This document shows, piece by piece, positions 16,543 through 25,243 of a DNA stretch of 64,000 bases. Where the stretch lies: contig JAFVGZ010000027.1 of assembly GCA_017478025.1 (NCBI GenBank), forward strand, positions 124,001 to 188,000, written 5' to 3'. The notes under the pieces are model-generated. The model did no database searches, had not been told where the DNA came from, and saw only the letters and a program-made list of their open reading frames with translations. Positions within the stretch are counted from its first letter, which is position 1. Each line of letters begins with the position of its first letter. The stretch is from Prevotella sp. GTDB lineage: Bacteria; Bacteroidota; Bacteroidia; Bacteroidales; Bacteroidaceae. The position numbers and the translations under genes were made by a program.

Positions 16543-17694
16543 ATGAAACAGAGATTATATCTTGTCCTAGCCATAGCATTGCTTTTGGGGGCATGTGGCA
16601 AGCAGCCTGCCAAGCGGCAGAACGTTGTCAAGGTGAAAACGATGAAGGTTGCTCCGGCGCGAGAGAGCGTGACACGCAACTATGTGGGCACGATAGAGGA
16701 GGAAGAGGGCGTGAATGTCAGCTTCAACAATATAGGTACCGTAGCCCGTGTGATGGTCTATGAGGGTCAGTTTGTGTCCAAAGGCCAGGCCCTTGCAGAG
16801 CTTGACGGGCGCAACATCCGCAATACGTACGCCATGTCTAAGACTACGCTGGACCAGGCGGAGGATGCCTACCGGCGCATGAAGAACCTCTATGACAAGG
16901 GAACGCTGCCCGAGATACGCATGGTAGAGATGGAGTCTAACCTGCAGCGCGCCCGCTCTGCCGAGGCTATCTCGCGCAAGAGTCTGGACGACATCGTGCT
17001 GCGCGCCCCGTGGAGCGGCTACGTGAGCAAGGTGAACGTGCATGAGGGTGCCAACGTGACACCCGGTGTCAGCGGCATTCATCTGGTTAAGATAGACCGC
17101 GTGAAGGTCTGCGTACCCATCCCCGAGCGCGAGATTGGGACGGTGAAAATGGGCGAAAGCCTGACATTCACCGTGACGGCGCTGGGCGACCGCACGTTCA
17201 CGGGACGCGTAGTGGCTCGCGGACTGACCGCCAACCCCATCAGCCACGCATACGATGTGCGTGCACTGGTGGAGAACAGAGACCACGCCCTGCTGCCCGG
17301 CATGGTGGCCAACGTGAAGCGGAGCAGCTCTTCCAACCATCAGATAGTCATACCGCAGCAGGCCGCGAGCATCGGCAGCAACGGCATCTACGTCTGGGTG
17401 GTGAAGGGCGGCAAGGCTGAGCGCCGACAGATTACCACGGGCGACATCATCAATGAGGGTGTCATCGTGGAGACAGGCCTCAGCGCAGGCGAGACTATCA
17501 TCATAGAGGGACAGGACAAGGTTAGCGATGGAGTGACGGTAGATGAGGGAAGAGGGAGGAAGGAAGATGAGGGAAGAGGGAGGAAAGTAGATGAGGGAAG
17601 AGGGGTGATAGATGAGGGAAGAAAGGATGAAGGAAGAAAGGATGAAGGAAGAGGGATGAAGGAAGAGAAAGGAGATAGGAGGGATGAGAGATGA
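16543..17694 (+). CDS. RND efflux periplasmic adaptor lipoprotein (HlyD/MFP family)
   Basis: This 383-residue adaptor has a lipoprotein signal with lipobox L-G-A-C (residues 15-18). It has the usual order of barrel-sandwich (lipoyl) half, alpha-hairpin (Y-A-M-S-K-T-T-L-D-Q-A-E-D-A-Y...Q-R-A-R-S-A), second lipoyl half (A-P-W-S-G-Y-V-S-K-V-N-V-H-E-G-A), and beta-barrel and membrane-proximal domains. It would link the inner-membrane pump to the outer-membrane channel. From about residue 330 the family fold ends and is followed by some 50 residues of D-E-G-R-G-R-K repeats encoded by a purine-rich heptanucleotide array. Its stop overlaps the pump start (ATGA). Confidence 0.92.
   Translation: MKQRLYLVLAIALLLGACGKQPAKRQNVVKVKTMKVAPARESVTRNYVGTIEEEEGVNVSFNNIGTVARVMVYEGQFVSKGQALAELDGRNIRNTYAMSKTTLDQAEDAYRRMKNLYDKGTLPEIRMVEMESNLQRARSAEAISRKSLDDIVLRAPWSGYVSKVNVHEGANVTPGVSGIHLVKIDRVKVCVPIPEREIGTVKMGESLTFTVTALGDRTFTGRVVARGLTANPISHAYDVRALVENRDHALLPGMVANVKRSSSSNHQIVIPQQAASIGSNGIYVWVVKGGKAERRQITTGDIINEGVIVETGLSAGETIIIEGQDKVSDGVTVDEGRGRKEDEGRGRKVDEGRGVIDEGRKDEGRKDEGRGMKEEKGDRRDER
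17538..17690. repeat. purine-rich 7-bp tandem array encoding the adaptor tail
   Basis: About 20 imperfect heptamers related to GATGAGG, GAAGAGG and GATGAAG run to the end of the adaptor gene and across the start codon of the pump gene. Because seven is not a multiple of three the encoded residues cycle through D, E, G, R and K. Confidence 0.8.
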
Positions 17695-20600
17695 GCGATG
17701 AGAAGAAAGCGGCACGCCGCGACCTTGTAGCGGCGGCAGTACACCATAAGAGCATCGTCATACTGCTCTGCGCAGTGATGATGGTGTCAGGTATTATATC
17801 CCTTGTTTTCATACCGAAGGATGAGTTTCCGGAGCTGGATTTGCCCTTCGGCGTGGTGGTGGGACTTTATCCCGGAGCCTCAGAGCTGGAGGTGGAGCAG
17901 CAGCTGACACGCCCCCTGGAGACTTTCCTGTGGACATTCAAGGAGATAGACAAGGCCCGTACATCCACCATCAGCCGCAACGGCATGAGCATCGCCCTCG
18001 TATTCCTGAAGGGAACGGGTGACCACACTGACTTCTGGAACAAGCTGAAGGAGCGCCTCCCCCTGCTGCGCACACAGTTGCCCAGCGGCGTGCTGGGCGT
18101 AGTGGCCAATGAAGACTTCGGCGATGTGTCGGCAATGCTTATCACCATAGAGAGCGAGCAGAAGACTTTCCGCGAGATGACCGAATACATGGACCGTCTG
18201 TGTGACCGTCTGCGCACCATCCCATCGCTTGCCAACATCTATCAACTGGGCAATCAGAAGGAGCAGATAGGCATCTATCTGGACCGCAACCGCCTACCGG
18301 CATACGGCCTGAATACGCCACTGGTGTATTCCAAACTGTCGGGCAACATGGGAACGATGGTTACCGGCAATCTGGACGACGGCAAATTGAGCCGCAATCT
18401 GCACATATTGCCAACGCTCAACACGGAGCAGGAACTGATGCAGACCATCATCTACAGTGACCCGGCAGGGGGAATAGTGCGCCTTGGAGACATTGCCGAC
18501 GTGCGCCGCGAGTACCCCACCATGAAGCGATACATCAAGAACAACGGACATCAGTGCATACTCTTGTCGCTACAGATGACCAAGGGCAACAACATCGTGA
18601 AGTTCGGCGAGGATGTAAAAGCTATCCTTTCCGACTTTGAAGCCACTCTGCCGCCCGAGGTGAACATCAACGTCATCTCAGACCAGAGTCAGGTGGTGGA
18701 GGATTCGGTGCGTGAATTCCTGTGGGAGATGCTCATCGCCATCATCTCGGTCATCATCGTCGTGATGCTCATGATGCCCCTGCGAGTGGCGGGAGTGGCC
18801 GTTGTCACCATCCCTATCACTATCTTCACGTCCATAGCGTGCTTCTACGTCTTTGGAATAGAGATCAACAGCATCACGCTGGCAGCCATGATAGTGTCGC
18901 TGGGTATGATTGTGGATGACTCAGTGGTGGTCATAGACAGCTATCTGGAGAAGCTTGACGAGGGCGTGCCACGGTGGCGCGCAGCCATAGAGTCGGCGCA
19001 GAAGTTCACCGCCAGCATCATAACAGCCACGCTCGCCATCTCCATCACCTTCTTCCCGCTGCTGTTTACCACCGAGAGCTTCGTACACAACTTCATCGAA
19101 CCCTTCCCCTACGGTCTCACGATAGTGCTGACGGTATCGGTGCTGGTGGCGCTCTTTGTGGTGCCTATCATAGAGTATTACTTCGTGCACGACGGTCTGA
19201 AGAGCTGCACACCGCGCATCCTGACCATCATGCAGGACTTCTACAACCGCCTTCTGGCCCATTGCATGCACCACCGACGCATCACGCTCGCCATTGGAAT
19301 GGCTGTGGTATTGCTTAGCCTGCTGCTCTTCCCGATGATACCGCAGAAGCTTATGCCGCGCGCCACACGCAGCCTTTTCACCGTGGATGTGGTGCTACCA
19401 TCGGGAACCGACATAACGCGCACAGCCGCCGTCACCGACTCGCTCGTGGACATACTGAGCCGCGATAAGCGTGTGACCAACATCACCACCTTCTATGGCA
19501 GCGGCTCACCGCGCATACACGCCGCCTTCTTCCCCGACTTTGGAGGCACACACTTCGCACAACTCATCGTGAATACCCACAGCGATAGCGAGATGCAGGA
19601 GATGCTTGACGAATATACGGAGCCTATGGCTAACTATTTCACCGACGCACAGGTGCTCTTCAAGGAGATAGCATACACTGATGCCCTCTATCCCATCATG
19701 GTGCGTCTGAAGGGCGACAACCTGGATTCTATGCGGGTAGCAGCCGACTCAGTGCTGACACGCCTGCGCCACAACCCCAAGCTGGTGACTGTGAGCAGCA
19801 ACTGGGGCACTACGCAGAGCCGCATCAACATAGCCCTGCACCCCGAGGAGGCTAATCGCATAGGCATGACAAAATCGTTGCTGGCGATGAACCTGGCGCT
19901 GAGGTATTCGGGCGGCATACCGGTATCAAGCATCTGGGAGGGCAGTACAGAGGTGCCCATAGTGCTGCGCGATGCTGACGAGGGCAAGCAGACCGTGGAA
20001 GCATTCAAGGATATCCGCGTCAGCGGACTGGTGCCCACACTGACCACAGTGCCCCTGACCCAAGTGGCCGGCATCACGCCCGACTGGAACAACGGCGCCA
20101 TAATACGAAGCAACGGCATACGGGAGACCGTCTGCTTTGCCACAATAAGCCGTGACGCAAAGGTGGCAACGCTGACAAAGGAGATATATGACGACCTGAA
20201 GACACTGCGACTGCCCGAAGGCATCACCATAAAGCAGGGCGGACAGGCCGAGACGGAGACCAGATACCGCCCGCAGATATACCTCGGAGTGGTGCTCGCC
20301 ATCATCATCATAGTGTTCATACTGCTCTTCCACCTGCGCAGCATACCGCTGATGCTCGTGCTGATGGGCTCGCTGATATTCTCCATTCCGGGAGGACTGA
20401 TAGGCCTCTTCCTGTCTGGATTTGAGCTGGGAGCCACGGCACTGCTCGGATATATCACCCTGATGGGCATCATTGTGCGCTGCGGCATCATCATGGTGGA
20501 TTATGCCGAGGAACTGAGACGCGACCAGGGACTGACGGCAGTAGAAGCCGCACAACTGTCGGCACAGCATCGCTTCCGCCCCATCTTCCTCACATCGGCA

Positions 20601-22124
20601 GCGGCATCGATGGGTGTCATACCTATGGTCTTAAAGGGCACACCGCTCTGGGGGCCTATGGGCATAGTGATATGCATCGGAGCACTCATCTCCATGTGTT
20701 TCATCGTCACCATGATACCGGCGGCCTATAGCCTCGTCATAAAAGAAAAGAAAATGACCACACCACAACCGACCCACTCTGAGGGTAGCGCTGCCAGGAC
20801 CACACTGTGCATCATGGCCCTCGCTATGCTGCTGCCGCTCACGGCATCGGCACAGAAGATTATGACGCTCAACGAGTGCATAGAGACAGCACGTGTGAAC
20901 AACATCAGCGTGCGCAACGCACAGAACGACCTGCTCATAGCACGTGAGCAGCAGAAGTTCGCACGCTCGAAGTACTACCCCACCGTGGCGGCATCAGCCA
21001 TGCATTTTGAGGCAACGGACTATCTCTTCAAGAAGCAACTCTTCAACGATGAGCTGCAAGAGGTGATCGAAGCACTCAACAAGGAGGTTAACCTCGGCTT
21101 TGACTTCTACAACATCTCCACACTGCAAAACGGCACCACAGCAGGTATCTCAGCAATTCAACCCATATACACAGGCGGACTGCTGACAAGCATCAACAAA
21201 CTGGCAGACCTGCAGGTGACGGCACGTAAGGAGATGCAGGAGATGACATACGACCAACTGGTGCAGCAGACGGAGTTCCTCTACTATATGCTGATGAAAC
21301 TGCACGGCAAGAGCCGCACCCTCACAAGCATGGAGGATGAGGTGGGCAGCATACTGAAGGATGCGCAGAACCTAGCCGATGAGGGCATAGTGAACAGCAA
21401 CGACGTGCTGAGCGTGGAGCTGAGGCAAAACCAACTGTCGGCCCTCCACCTGAGACTGGATAACGCCATAAACCTGGGACGGCGCGCACTGGCTAAGCAC
21501 ATAGGCCTGCCTAATGAGGATATAGACATCGATACCACCATCGTCACCGACATCGTGAAGCCCGATGAGCTGTGGGTGAACTCACTGAGCGCTATAGAGC
21601 TGCGCAGCGAGACACGCCTGCTGGACCTCAACGTGCAGAAATCGCAACTGGAGACCAAGATGGCGCGCGCCTCACAACGCCCCCTGCTCATACTGGGCGG
21701 CAACGCCGGAGGCTCATGGATCCTCAGCAAGGGACAGTTTCGCGGAGTGGGCGTGGCACACGTGAGCATTCCCCTCAGCGCCTTCTGGAGCGAGAGCCAC
21801 CGCATAAAGTATAAGAAGATAGAAGAACAGAAGGCACTGGACTTCCGCAAGGATAAGCGCGAGCTGCTGGACCTGCAGGTGCGCGACGCCTATGACAACC
21901 TGGACAACGCATACCGCCAGTTGGGCATAGCGGAGAAGAGCATACGCCACGCCAACGAGAACCTGCGCGCAAAACGCGAGATGTATATCAACGGCGTGAC
22001 AAACATGACCGTGCTCCTCGACGCGCAGCGCGAACAGCAGCAGGCCTACGACCAGCACACCGACGCCCTCTGCGACTATCAGCAGGCCAAGTCAACATAC
22101 CTCATCCTCACAGGCCGACGGTAA
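17691..22124 (+). CDS. RND efflux pump fused in frame to a TolC-like outer-membrane factor
   Basis: One 1477-codon frame covers two proteins. Residues 1-1021 are an RND permease: 12 membrane helices, two large periplasmic loops, and TM4 'G-M-I-V-D-D-S-V-V-V-I-D' carrying the proton-relay acids. From residue 1022 a Met begins a Sec signal-like stretch (C-I-M-A-L-A-M-L-L-P-L-T-A-S-A-Q) and an OEP/TolC domain of 456 residues (M-T-L-N-E-C-I-E-T-A...). The junction at about 20740-20757 is an A-rich run, AAAGAAAAGAAAATGACC. One A fewer would end the pump in TGA overlapping the TolC ATG, the same arrangement as at the adaptor-pump junction. Either a true fusion, which occurs in Bacteroidota, or a one-base slip. 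Confidence 0.9.
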   Translation: MSDEKKAARRDLVAAAVHHKSIVILLCAVMMVSGIISLVFIPKDEFPELDLPFGVVVGLYPGASELEVEQQLTRPLETFLWTFKEIDKARTSTISRNGMSIALVFLKGTGDHTDFWNKLKERLPLLRTQLPSGVLGVVANEDFGDVSAMLITIESEQKTFREMTEYMDRLCDRLRTIPSLANIYQLGNQKEQIGIYLDRNRLPAYGLNTPLVYSKLSGNMGTMVTGNLDDGKLSRNLHILPTLNTEQELMQTIIYSDPAGGIVRLGDIADVRREYPTMKRYIKNNGHQCILLSLQMTKGNNIVKFGEDVKAILSDFEATLPPEVNINVISDQSQVVEDSVREFLWEMLIAIISVIIVVMLMMPLRVAGVAVVTIPITIFTSIACFYVFGIEINSITLAAMIVSLGMIVDDSVVVIDSYLEKLDEGVPRWRAAIESAQKFTASIITATLAISITFFPLLFTTESFVHNFIEPFPYGLTIVLTVSVLVALFVVPIIEYYFVHDGLKSCTPRILTIMQDFYNRLLAHCMHHRRITLAIGMAVVLLSLLLFPMIPQKLMPRATRSLFTVDVVLPSGTDITRTAAVTDSLVDILSRDKRVTNITTFYGSGSPRIHAAFFPDFGGTHFAQLIVNTHSDSEMQEMLDEYTEPMANYFTDAQVLFKEIAYTDALYPIMVRLKGDNLDSMRVAADSVLTRLRHNPKLVTVSSNWGTTQSRINIALHPEEANRIGMTKSLLAMNLALRYSGGIPVSSIWEGSTEVPIVLRDADEGKQTVEAFKDIRVSGLVPTLTTVPLTQVAGITPDWNNGAIIRSNGIRETVCFATISRDAKVATLTKEIYDDLKTLRLPEGITIKQGGQAETETRYRPQIYLGVVLAIIIIVFILLFHLRSIPLMLVLMGSLIFSIPGGLIGLFLSGFELGATALLGYITLMGIIVRCGIIMVDYAEELRRDQGLTAVEAAQLSAQHRFRPIFLTSAAASMGVIPMVLKGTPLWGPMGIVICIGALISMCFIVTMIPAAYSLVIKEKKMTTPQPTHSEGSAARTTLCIMALAMLLPLTASAQKIMTLNECIETARVNNISVRNAQNDLLIAREQQKFARSKYYPTVAASAMHFEATDYLFKKQLFNDELQEVIEALNKEVNLGFDFYNISTLQNGTTAGISAIQPIYTGGLLTSINKLADLQVTARKEMQEMTYDQLVQQTEFLYYMLMKLHGKSRTLTSMEDEVGSILKDAQNLADEGIVNSNDVLSVELRQNQLSALHLRLDNAINLGRRALAKHIGLPNEDIDIDTTIVTDIVKPDELWVNSLSAIELRSETRLLDLNVQKSQLETKMARASQRPLLILGGNAGGSWILSKGQFRGVGVAHVSIPLSAFWSESHRIKYKKIEEQKALDFRKDKRELLDLQVRDAYDNLDNAYRQLGIAEKSIRHANENLRAKREMYINGVTNMTVLLDAQREQQQAYDQHTDALCDYQQAKSTYLILTGRR
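22047..22123 (+). repeat. 77-bp direct repeat, copy 1 (3' end of the TolC part)
   Basis: The last 25 or so codons of the TolC-like part are repeated at 23044-23120 with one mismatch (GACGCC versus GATGCC). The two copies bracket the RelE-type toxin-antitoxin module. Confidence 0.9.
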
Positions 22125-22195
22125 AGGGGGAGGAAAGAGCACTTGCCGACTGCAGCACTGAATAAATCCTACCTATACTGACTCAACCCCAATTG

Positions 22196-22249
22196 CAAGA
22201 GCCCTCACTGCCTGCACGCAACTGTTCTGTCAGGCAGTAAGGGCTCTTG
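22196..22249. terminator. 19-bp hairpin after the efflux operon
   Basis: CAAGAGCCCTCACTGCCTG (22196-22214) pairs with its near-complement at 22231-22249 (one mismatch). There is no T tract on either side, so it may be a bidirectional terminator between the efflux operon and the toxin-antitoxin genes, or an mRNA-protecting hairpin. Confidence 0.6.
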
Positions 22250-22318
22250 TATCGCATCTGCTCACACCCACCGCGCTAAAAAATTCAATGAAACCGCGAG
22301 AATGTCGGGAAAAAACAC

Positions 22319-22326
22319 TATCTTTG
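22319..22326 (+). promoter_or_regulatory. -7 promoter element of the RelE-type module
   Basis: TAtcTTTG lies 24-30 bases before the antitoxin start codon, at the usual distance. Confidence 0.6.
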
Positions 22327-22349
22327 CACCCAGAAACTCATAAACAATT

Positions 22350-22685
22350 ATGATTATGGCAACATCAACCGCAAGAATACAGCATGTCACACACACCATG
22401 AGCTACTATCGGAACATGGTGAAAGACATGGACAACAGCCAGAAACTGGAACTTATGGCAATCATCATTGACAGCATGAAATCCCCTGCCACCACTGACG
22501 AAGTGAATGACGAAGAATATCCCCTTCCCCGCTACACACTGAAGGAGATGAACGCCCTGCTTGATGAGGCAGAAGCTAACTTTGCAGCAGGCAAGGGCAT
22601 AGCCGATGAAGAAGCATGGGACAACTTGGACGATGAAATTGCCTGCCAGAAGCAGGAAGAAATGACAATGACAGAAACGGTATGA
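22350..22685 (+). CDS. antitoxin of the RelE/ParE-type module
   Basis: This 111-residue acidic, helical protein has no named family that I recognise. Two ATGs two codons apart (22350 and 22356) are equally possible starts. The central stretch (M-D-N-S-Q-K-L-E-L-M-A-I-I-I-D-S-M-K-S-P) resembles 'addiction module component' helices that bind toxin. The stop overlaps the toxin start (ATGA). Its role is inferred from that coupling. The gene lies inside the interval bounded by the 77-bp direct repeats. Confidence 0.7.
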   Translation: MIMATSTARIQHVTHTMSYYRNMVKDMDNSQKLELMAIIIDSMKSPATTDEVNDEEYPLPRYTLKEMNALLDEAEANFAAGKGIADEEAWDNLDDEIACQKQEEMTMTETV

Positions 22686-22993
22686 AAGTGATTTGGGATC
22701 CAAAGGCCATGAAGAATAGAGACCAAGTTGCCGACTATATCCGTCGGCAGTTCGGAGTCAGGCGCAAGATACAGTTTCTGCAAGAAGTACGCGAGGTGAC
22801 AAAGAAACTTTGCACCGCCCCCTACATTGGTACAATTGATCCTCTATTCGAAAACCGCGCCAGAACTTATCGTAGAGTCATTGTCAATGGTCTGAACAAG
22901 ATGGTTTATTTCGTTGAGGACGATGTAATCTACATCGCTGCCTTCTGGGATACTCGAATGAACGACGAGGAACTCGCCGCAAAGGTGGAATAG
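22682..22993 (+). CDS. RelE/ParE family toxin
   Basis: This 103-residue protein has the RelE/ParE fold order: N-terminal strand K-V-I-W-D-P-K-A, two helices (Q-V-A-D-Y-I-R-R-Q-F and I-Q-F-L-Q-E-V-R-E-V-T-K-K-L), then the strands Y-R-R-V-I-V-N-G-L-N-K-M-V-Y-F-V-E-D-D-V-I-Y-I-A-A-F-W-D-T-R. The ending 'A-F-W-D-T-R' is usual for plasmid-stabilisation-type RelE/ParE members. Whether it cuts mRNA or targets gyrase cannot be told from sequence. Confidence 0.8.
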   Translation: MKVIWDPKAMKNRDQVADYIRRQFGVRRKIQFLQEVREVTKKLCTAPYIGTIDPLFENRARTYRRVIVNGLNKMVYFVEDDVIYIAAFWDTRMNDEELAAKVE

Positions 22994-23043
22994 CATACAT
23001 AAATCCACACACTATGGTGGGCGGTATTTTTCCACATTTCTTA

Positions 23044-23120
23044 TACGACCAGCACACCGATGCCCTCTGCGACTATCAGCAGGCCAAGTCAACATACCTC
23101 ATCCTCACAGGCCGACGGTA
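23044..23120 (+). repeat. 77-bp direct repeat, copy 2
   Basis: This non-coding copy of the TolC 3' end has its upstream boundary 51 bases after the toxin stop. The sequence after it (GGTAGGGGGGAAAG) still resembles the one after copy 1, suggesting that it marks the right-hand end of an insertion of about 920 bp. Confidence 0.9.
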
Positions 23121-23134
23121 GGGGGGAAAGCGTG

Positions 23135-23536
23135 CTACATGATTAATGGTCGGGCAATGCGGTCAAACTCTTCAATCGGGATGGGCCGGAAACTGCGCAC
23201 AAGGGCTATGACTTCCACCTGACGGTTGAGGGCAAAGGTGCAGTCATTGAGGCGAACGGTGATGTCACAGAAGTCATTATAATTCCATCTCTGTTCAACG
23301 ATGGTATGCCCTCCGATTAATCTCTCAGAAACAAGATAATAGGAATGAATGCTGGCATGCCAGTCCTTGCAAACAACTTTCTCAACGTAAAACTTCTCTC
23401 CCTCCCTACACACGACCTCACTCTTCAGGAGTTTGCCTTCATGCATGACTCCTGACTTTTTTTGCTTCCTATCGATAATGATGGCCACTACGATAAAAAC
23501 AAGCGTAACCGACAATATCAATAAAACCTCACTCAT
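23135..23536 (-). CDS. hypothetical protein with one N-terminal membrane helix
   Basis: I do not recognise this 133-residue protein. Residues 3-21 form a membrane helix (V-L-L-I-L-S-V-T-L-V-F-I-V-V-A-I-I-I), followed by a basic stop-transfer stretch (D-R-K-Q-K-K). The rest is a mixed alpha/beta domain with three Cys. It is convergent with the RelE-type module and its right-hand direct repeat, and no operon partner is apparent. A spurious frame is unlikely given its length and amino-acid composition. Confidence 0.6.
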   Translation of the reverse strand: MSEVLLILSVTLVFIVVAIIIDRKQKKSGVMHEGKLLKSEVVCREGEKFYVEKVVCKDWHASIHSYYLVSERLIGGHTIVEQRWNYNDFCDITVRLNDCTFALNRQVEVIALVRSFRPIPIEEFDRIARPLIM

Positions 23537-23962
23537 ACAAATGACTTGAAATCAGCGTAGCCACATACTCATTCAGTGTAACTAATACCTGCGTCATAAT
23601 CCTAACATGTATGGTTTCTGAGCGCAAAGGTACGATAAATTTTTAATAAGAACAAGAATAAGAAAAGAAAATATATATCAAATGATAACGGCTTCATGGC
23701 ATTGGGCTACCGAAAAATAGGACAACCGGAAACGCGCTCATATTCAGGGCGTTGCAATGGCAGGTCTTTTAGGCTCTGATAGTAGGTCTTTTACCGACTA
23801 ATAGTAGGTCTTTTACAACGCAAAAGCAGGTCTTTCACCGTGTAAAAGACCTGCTTTCTCTACGCCCTCTGATTATCAGCATGTTACGAGTGCTATTTCC
23901 TCAGGCAGCTACTGTCCTATTTTTCTGTTGTCTAGGAGGGCTAGAGGGCCTGCCGAAAAGGA
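23537..23962. other. intergenic region with a 22-bp array
   Basis: No gene is seen in 426 bases between two minus-strand genes. It holds a possible minus-strand -7 element (CAAAGGTA, complement TAccTTTG, at about 23628) for the membrane protein gene, an AT-rich stretch, and the four-unit 22-bp array at 23760-23847. Confidence 0.55.
23760..23847. repeat. four tandem 22-bp units, core TAATAGTAGGTCTTTTA
   Basis: Units of exactly 22 bp start at 23760, 23782, 23804 and 23826 and begin GYAGGTCTTTYA. They are the reverse complement of the family at 12063. After the fourth unit an inverted partial unit (GACCTGCTTT) closes the array. Confidence 0.9.
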
Positions 23963-24364
23963 TTATTGGTTGTTAGGATTGGTCTGAGAAACGGATTCCT
24001 GATTCTCCCATTCCTCCCAATTAGTGTCGGAGAGATACTGGGAAATCTGTTCGTAAAGAGGGCGAAGGTCGTCTTCCACTACATATTTTACCTCGCTCTT
24101 CTCAATCTGATAATAATCGTGTACCAGCACATGACGCATTTTTTCAATCACACTCCACGGAGTGTCAGGGTGAGTTTCCTTGAAAAGGGGTGTCAATTTA
24201 TAGGCTGCTTCACCTACAATCTCGATACACTTGACAATGCCGTAATACTCAATGGCGGTATCCGACAAATCGTCCATTGACTTGTCTGTCATGAAGTTCA
24301 TTACGCGTTCTATTGCGTCCTTCATGTGTTCCAGACGCCCCTTATCTCTGACCGGCTCTCTCAT
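23963..24364 (-). CDS. HepT-like HEPN toxin
   Basis: This 133-residue, all-helical HEPN (DUF86) protein has the ribonuclease motif R-x4-H-x-Y as R-H-V-L-V-H-D-Y near residues 79-86. The Tyr is the residue that the cognate antitoxin modifies with AMP in the studied HepT-MntA pairs. The C-terminal 20 residues (E-N-Q-E-S-V-S-Q-T-N-P-N-N-Q) are polar and unlike the family. It overlaps mntA by 23 bases, so the two are translationally coupled. HepT cleaves RNA (tRNA in some systems) when unmodified. Confidence 0.88.
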   Translation of the reverse strand: MREPVRDKGRLEHMKDAIERVMNFMTDKSMDDLSDTAIEYYGIVKCIEIVGEAAYKLTPLFKETHPDTPWSVIEKMRHVLVHDYYQIEKSEVKYVVEDDLRPLYEQISQYLSDTNWEEWENQESVSQTNPNNQ

Positions 24365-24647
24365 ATATCAGTATTTTATCGCGGTTAGCACTATCCACGG
24401 CAAAAGGCAACAGGGTGCCATCGGTGACCAAATCAACGGGACGACGCAGCTTGTGCTCCAAATCGACTATCATTCCCGCATGCTTCATCAAGCTGACACG
24501 TGCATTCTTATCAAACTCTACCAACAAGTCCACATCGCTGTCAGGCCTCTCCTCACCACGGGCGTATGAGCCGAAGAGCCACGCCTTCAGGACGGGTTGC
24601 GTCTTGAAGTACTCGGCTATTGTCTCTGTCATGGTCTTGGTGCTCAT
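24342..24647 (-). CDS. MntA-like minimal nucleotidyltransferase antitoxin
   Basis: This 101-residue protein has the nucleotidyltransferase signature G-S-x10-D-x-D: G-S-Y-A-R-G-E-E-R-P-D-S-D-V-D (about residues 26-40), with the second-strand acidic region L-V-E-F-D. In HepT-MntA modules this enzyme transfers AMP to the toxin Tyr. It lies 30 bases after the MaoC gene on the same strand, so it may be read from that transcript as well. ATG at 24647 is taken as the start; a second Met five codons later is possible. Confidence 0.88.
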   Translation of the reverse strand: MSTKTMTETIAEYFKTQPVLKAWLFGSYARGEERPDSDVDLLVEFDKNARVSLMKHAGMIVDLEHKLRRPVDLVTDGTLLPFAVDSANRDKILIYERAGQR

Positions 24648-24677
24648 ACAGTGATTTGGGGCTTAGCAATGTATGCT

Positions 24678-25136
24678 TTAGTTGAAGTAGTATATGAAGA
24701 TGGCGATGCCTTCGATGGCTTTTTTGCCTGTCTCCTTAACATTCATGGTGAACTTGACTTCTGTCTTCACTGCGCCGCGGAGGTTGGCGATGCTGTGGAG
24801 GGAGGTGGTGAGGGATAGGCTCTGGCCGCTGAGCACGGGCTGACCGAATTTCATCTTGTCAATGCCGTAGTTGACGAGCATCTTTACGTTCTGCACATCA
24901 ACGATCTGTCCCCAGAGATATGGCAGGACGGAGAGTGTGAGGTAACCGTGTGCGATGGTGGTGCCAAACTGGCTCTCGGTCTTTGCGCGCTCTGTGTCAA
25001 CGTGTATCCACTGGTGGTCGAGCGTGGCATCGGCAAACATGTTGATGCGTTCCTGGGTGAGCTGAATGTAGTCTGATGTGCCCAGCTCCTTGCCCTCGTA
25101 TTGGGCGAAGTCTTCGTAACTTGTGATTGTAAGCAT
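24678..25136 (-). CDS. MaoC-family hot-dog dehydratase
   Basis: This 152-residue enzyme of the MaoC / (R)-specific enoyl-CoA hydratase family has the hydratase-2 motif A-D-A-T-L-D-H-Q-W-I-H-V-D with the catalytic Asp and His, and the following F-G-T-T-I-A-H-G-Y-L-T-L-S. It would hydrate enoyl-CoA or a related thioester in fatty-acid or polyester metabolism. The start M-L-T-I-T-S-Y-E-D-F is chosen because the 32 codons upstream that also stay open have no family similarity. It follows the sensor kinase gene at a gap of about 107 bases. Confidence 0.88.
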   Translation of the reverse strand: MLTITSYEDFAQYEGKELGTSDYIQLTQERINMFADATLDHQWIHVDTERAKTESQFGTTIAHGYLTLSVLPYLWGQIVDVQNVKMLVNYGIDKMKFGQPVLSGQSLSLTTSLHSIANLRGAVKTEVKFTMNVKETGKKAIEGIAIFIYYFN

Positions 25137-25243
25137 ATTTGTTAGTATTGATGGTTTAGTCTTTGATGGTCTCAGCCCCACCTCTGCCATTGCCAGTACG
25201 CTAAGAGGCTTGTGGGCCGTTGTGCGGCTCATGGGGCTTTTCT

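Noticed and set aside
16567-17715. 382-codon minus-strand open frame
   Set aside because: Antisense to the efflux adaptor; its Ser/Pro-rich start is the complement of the purine heptamer array.
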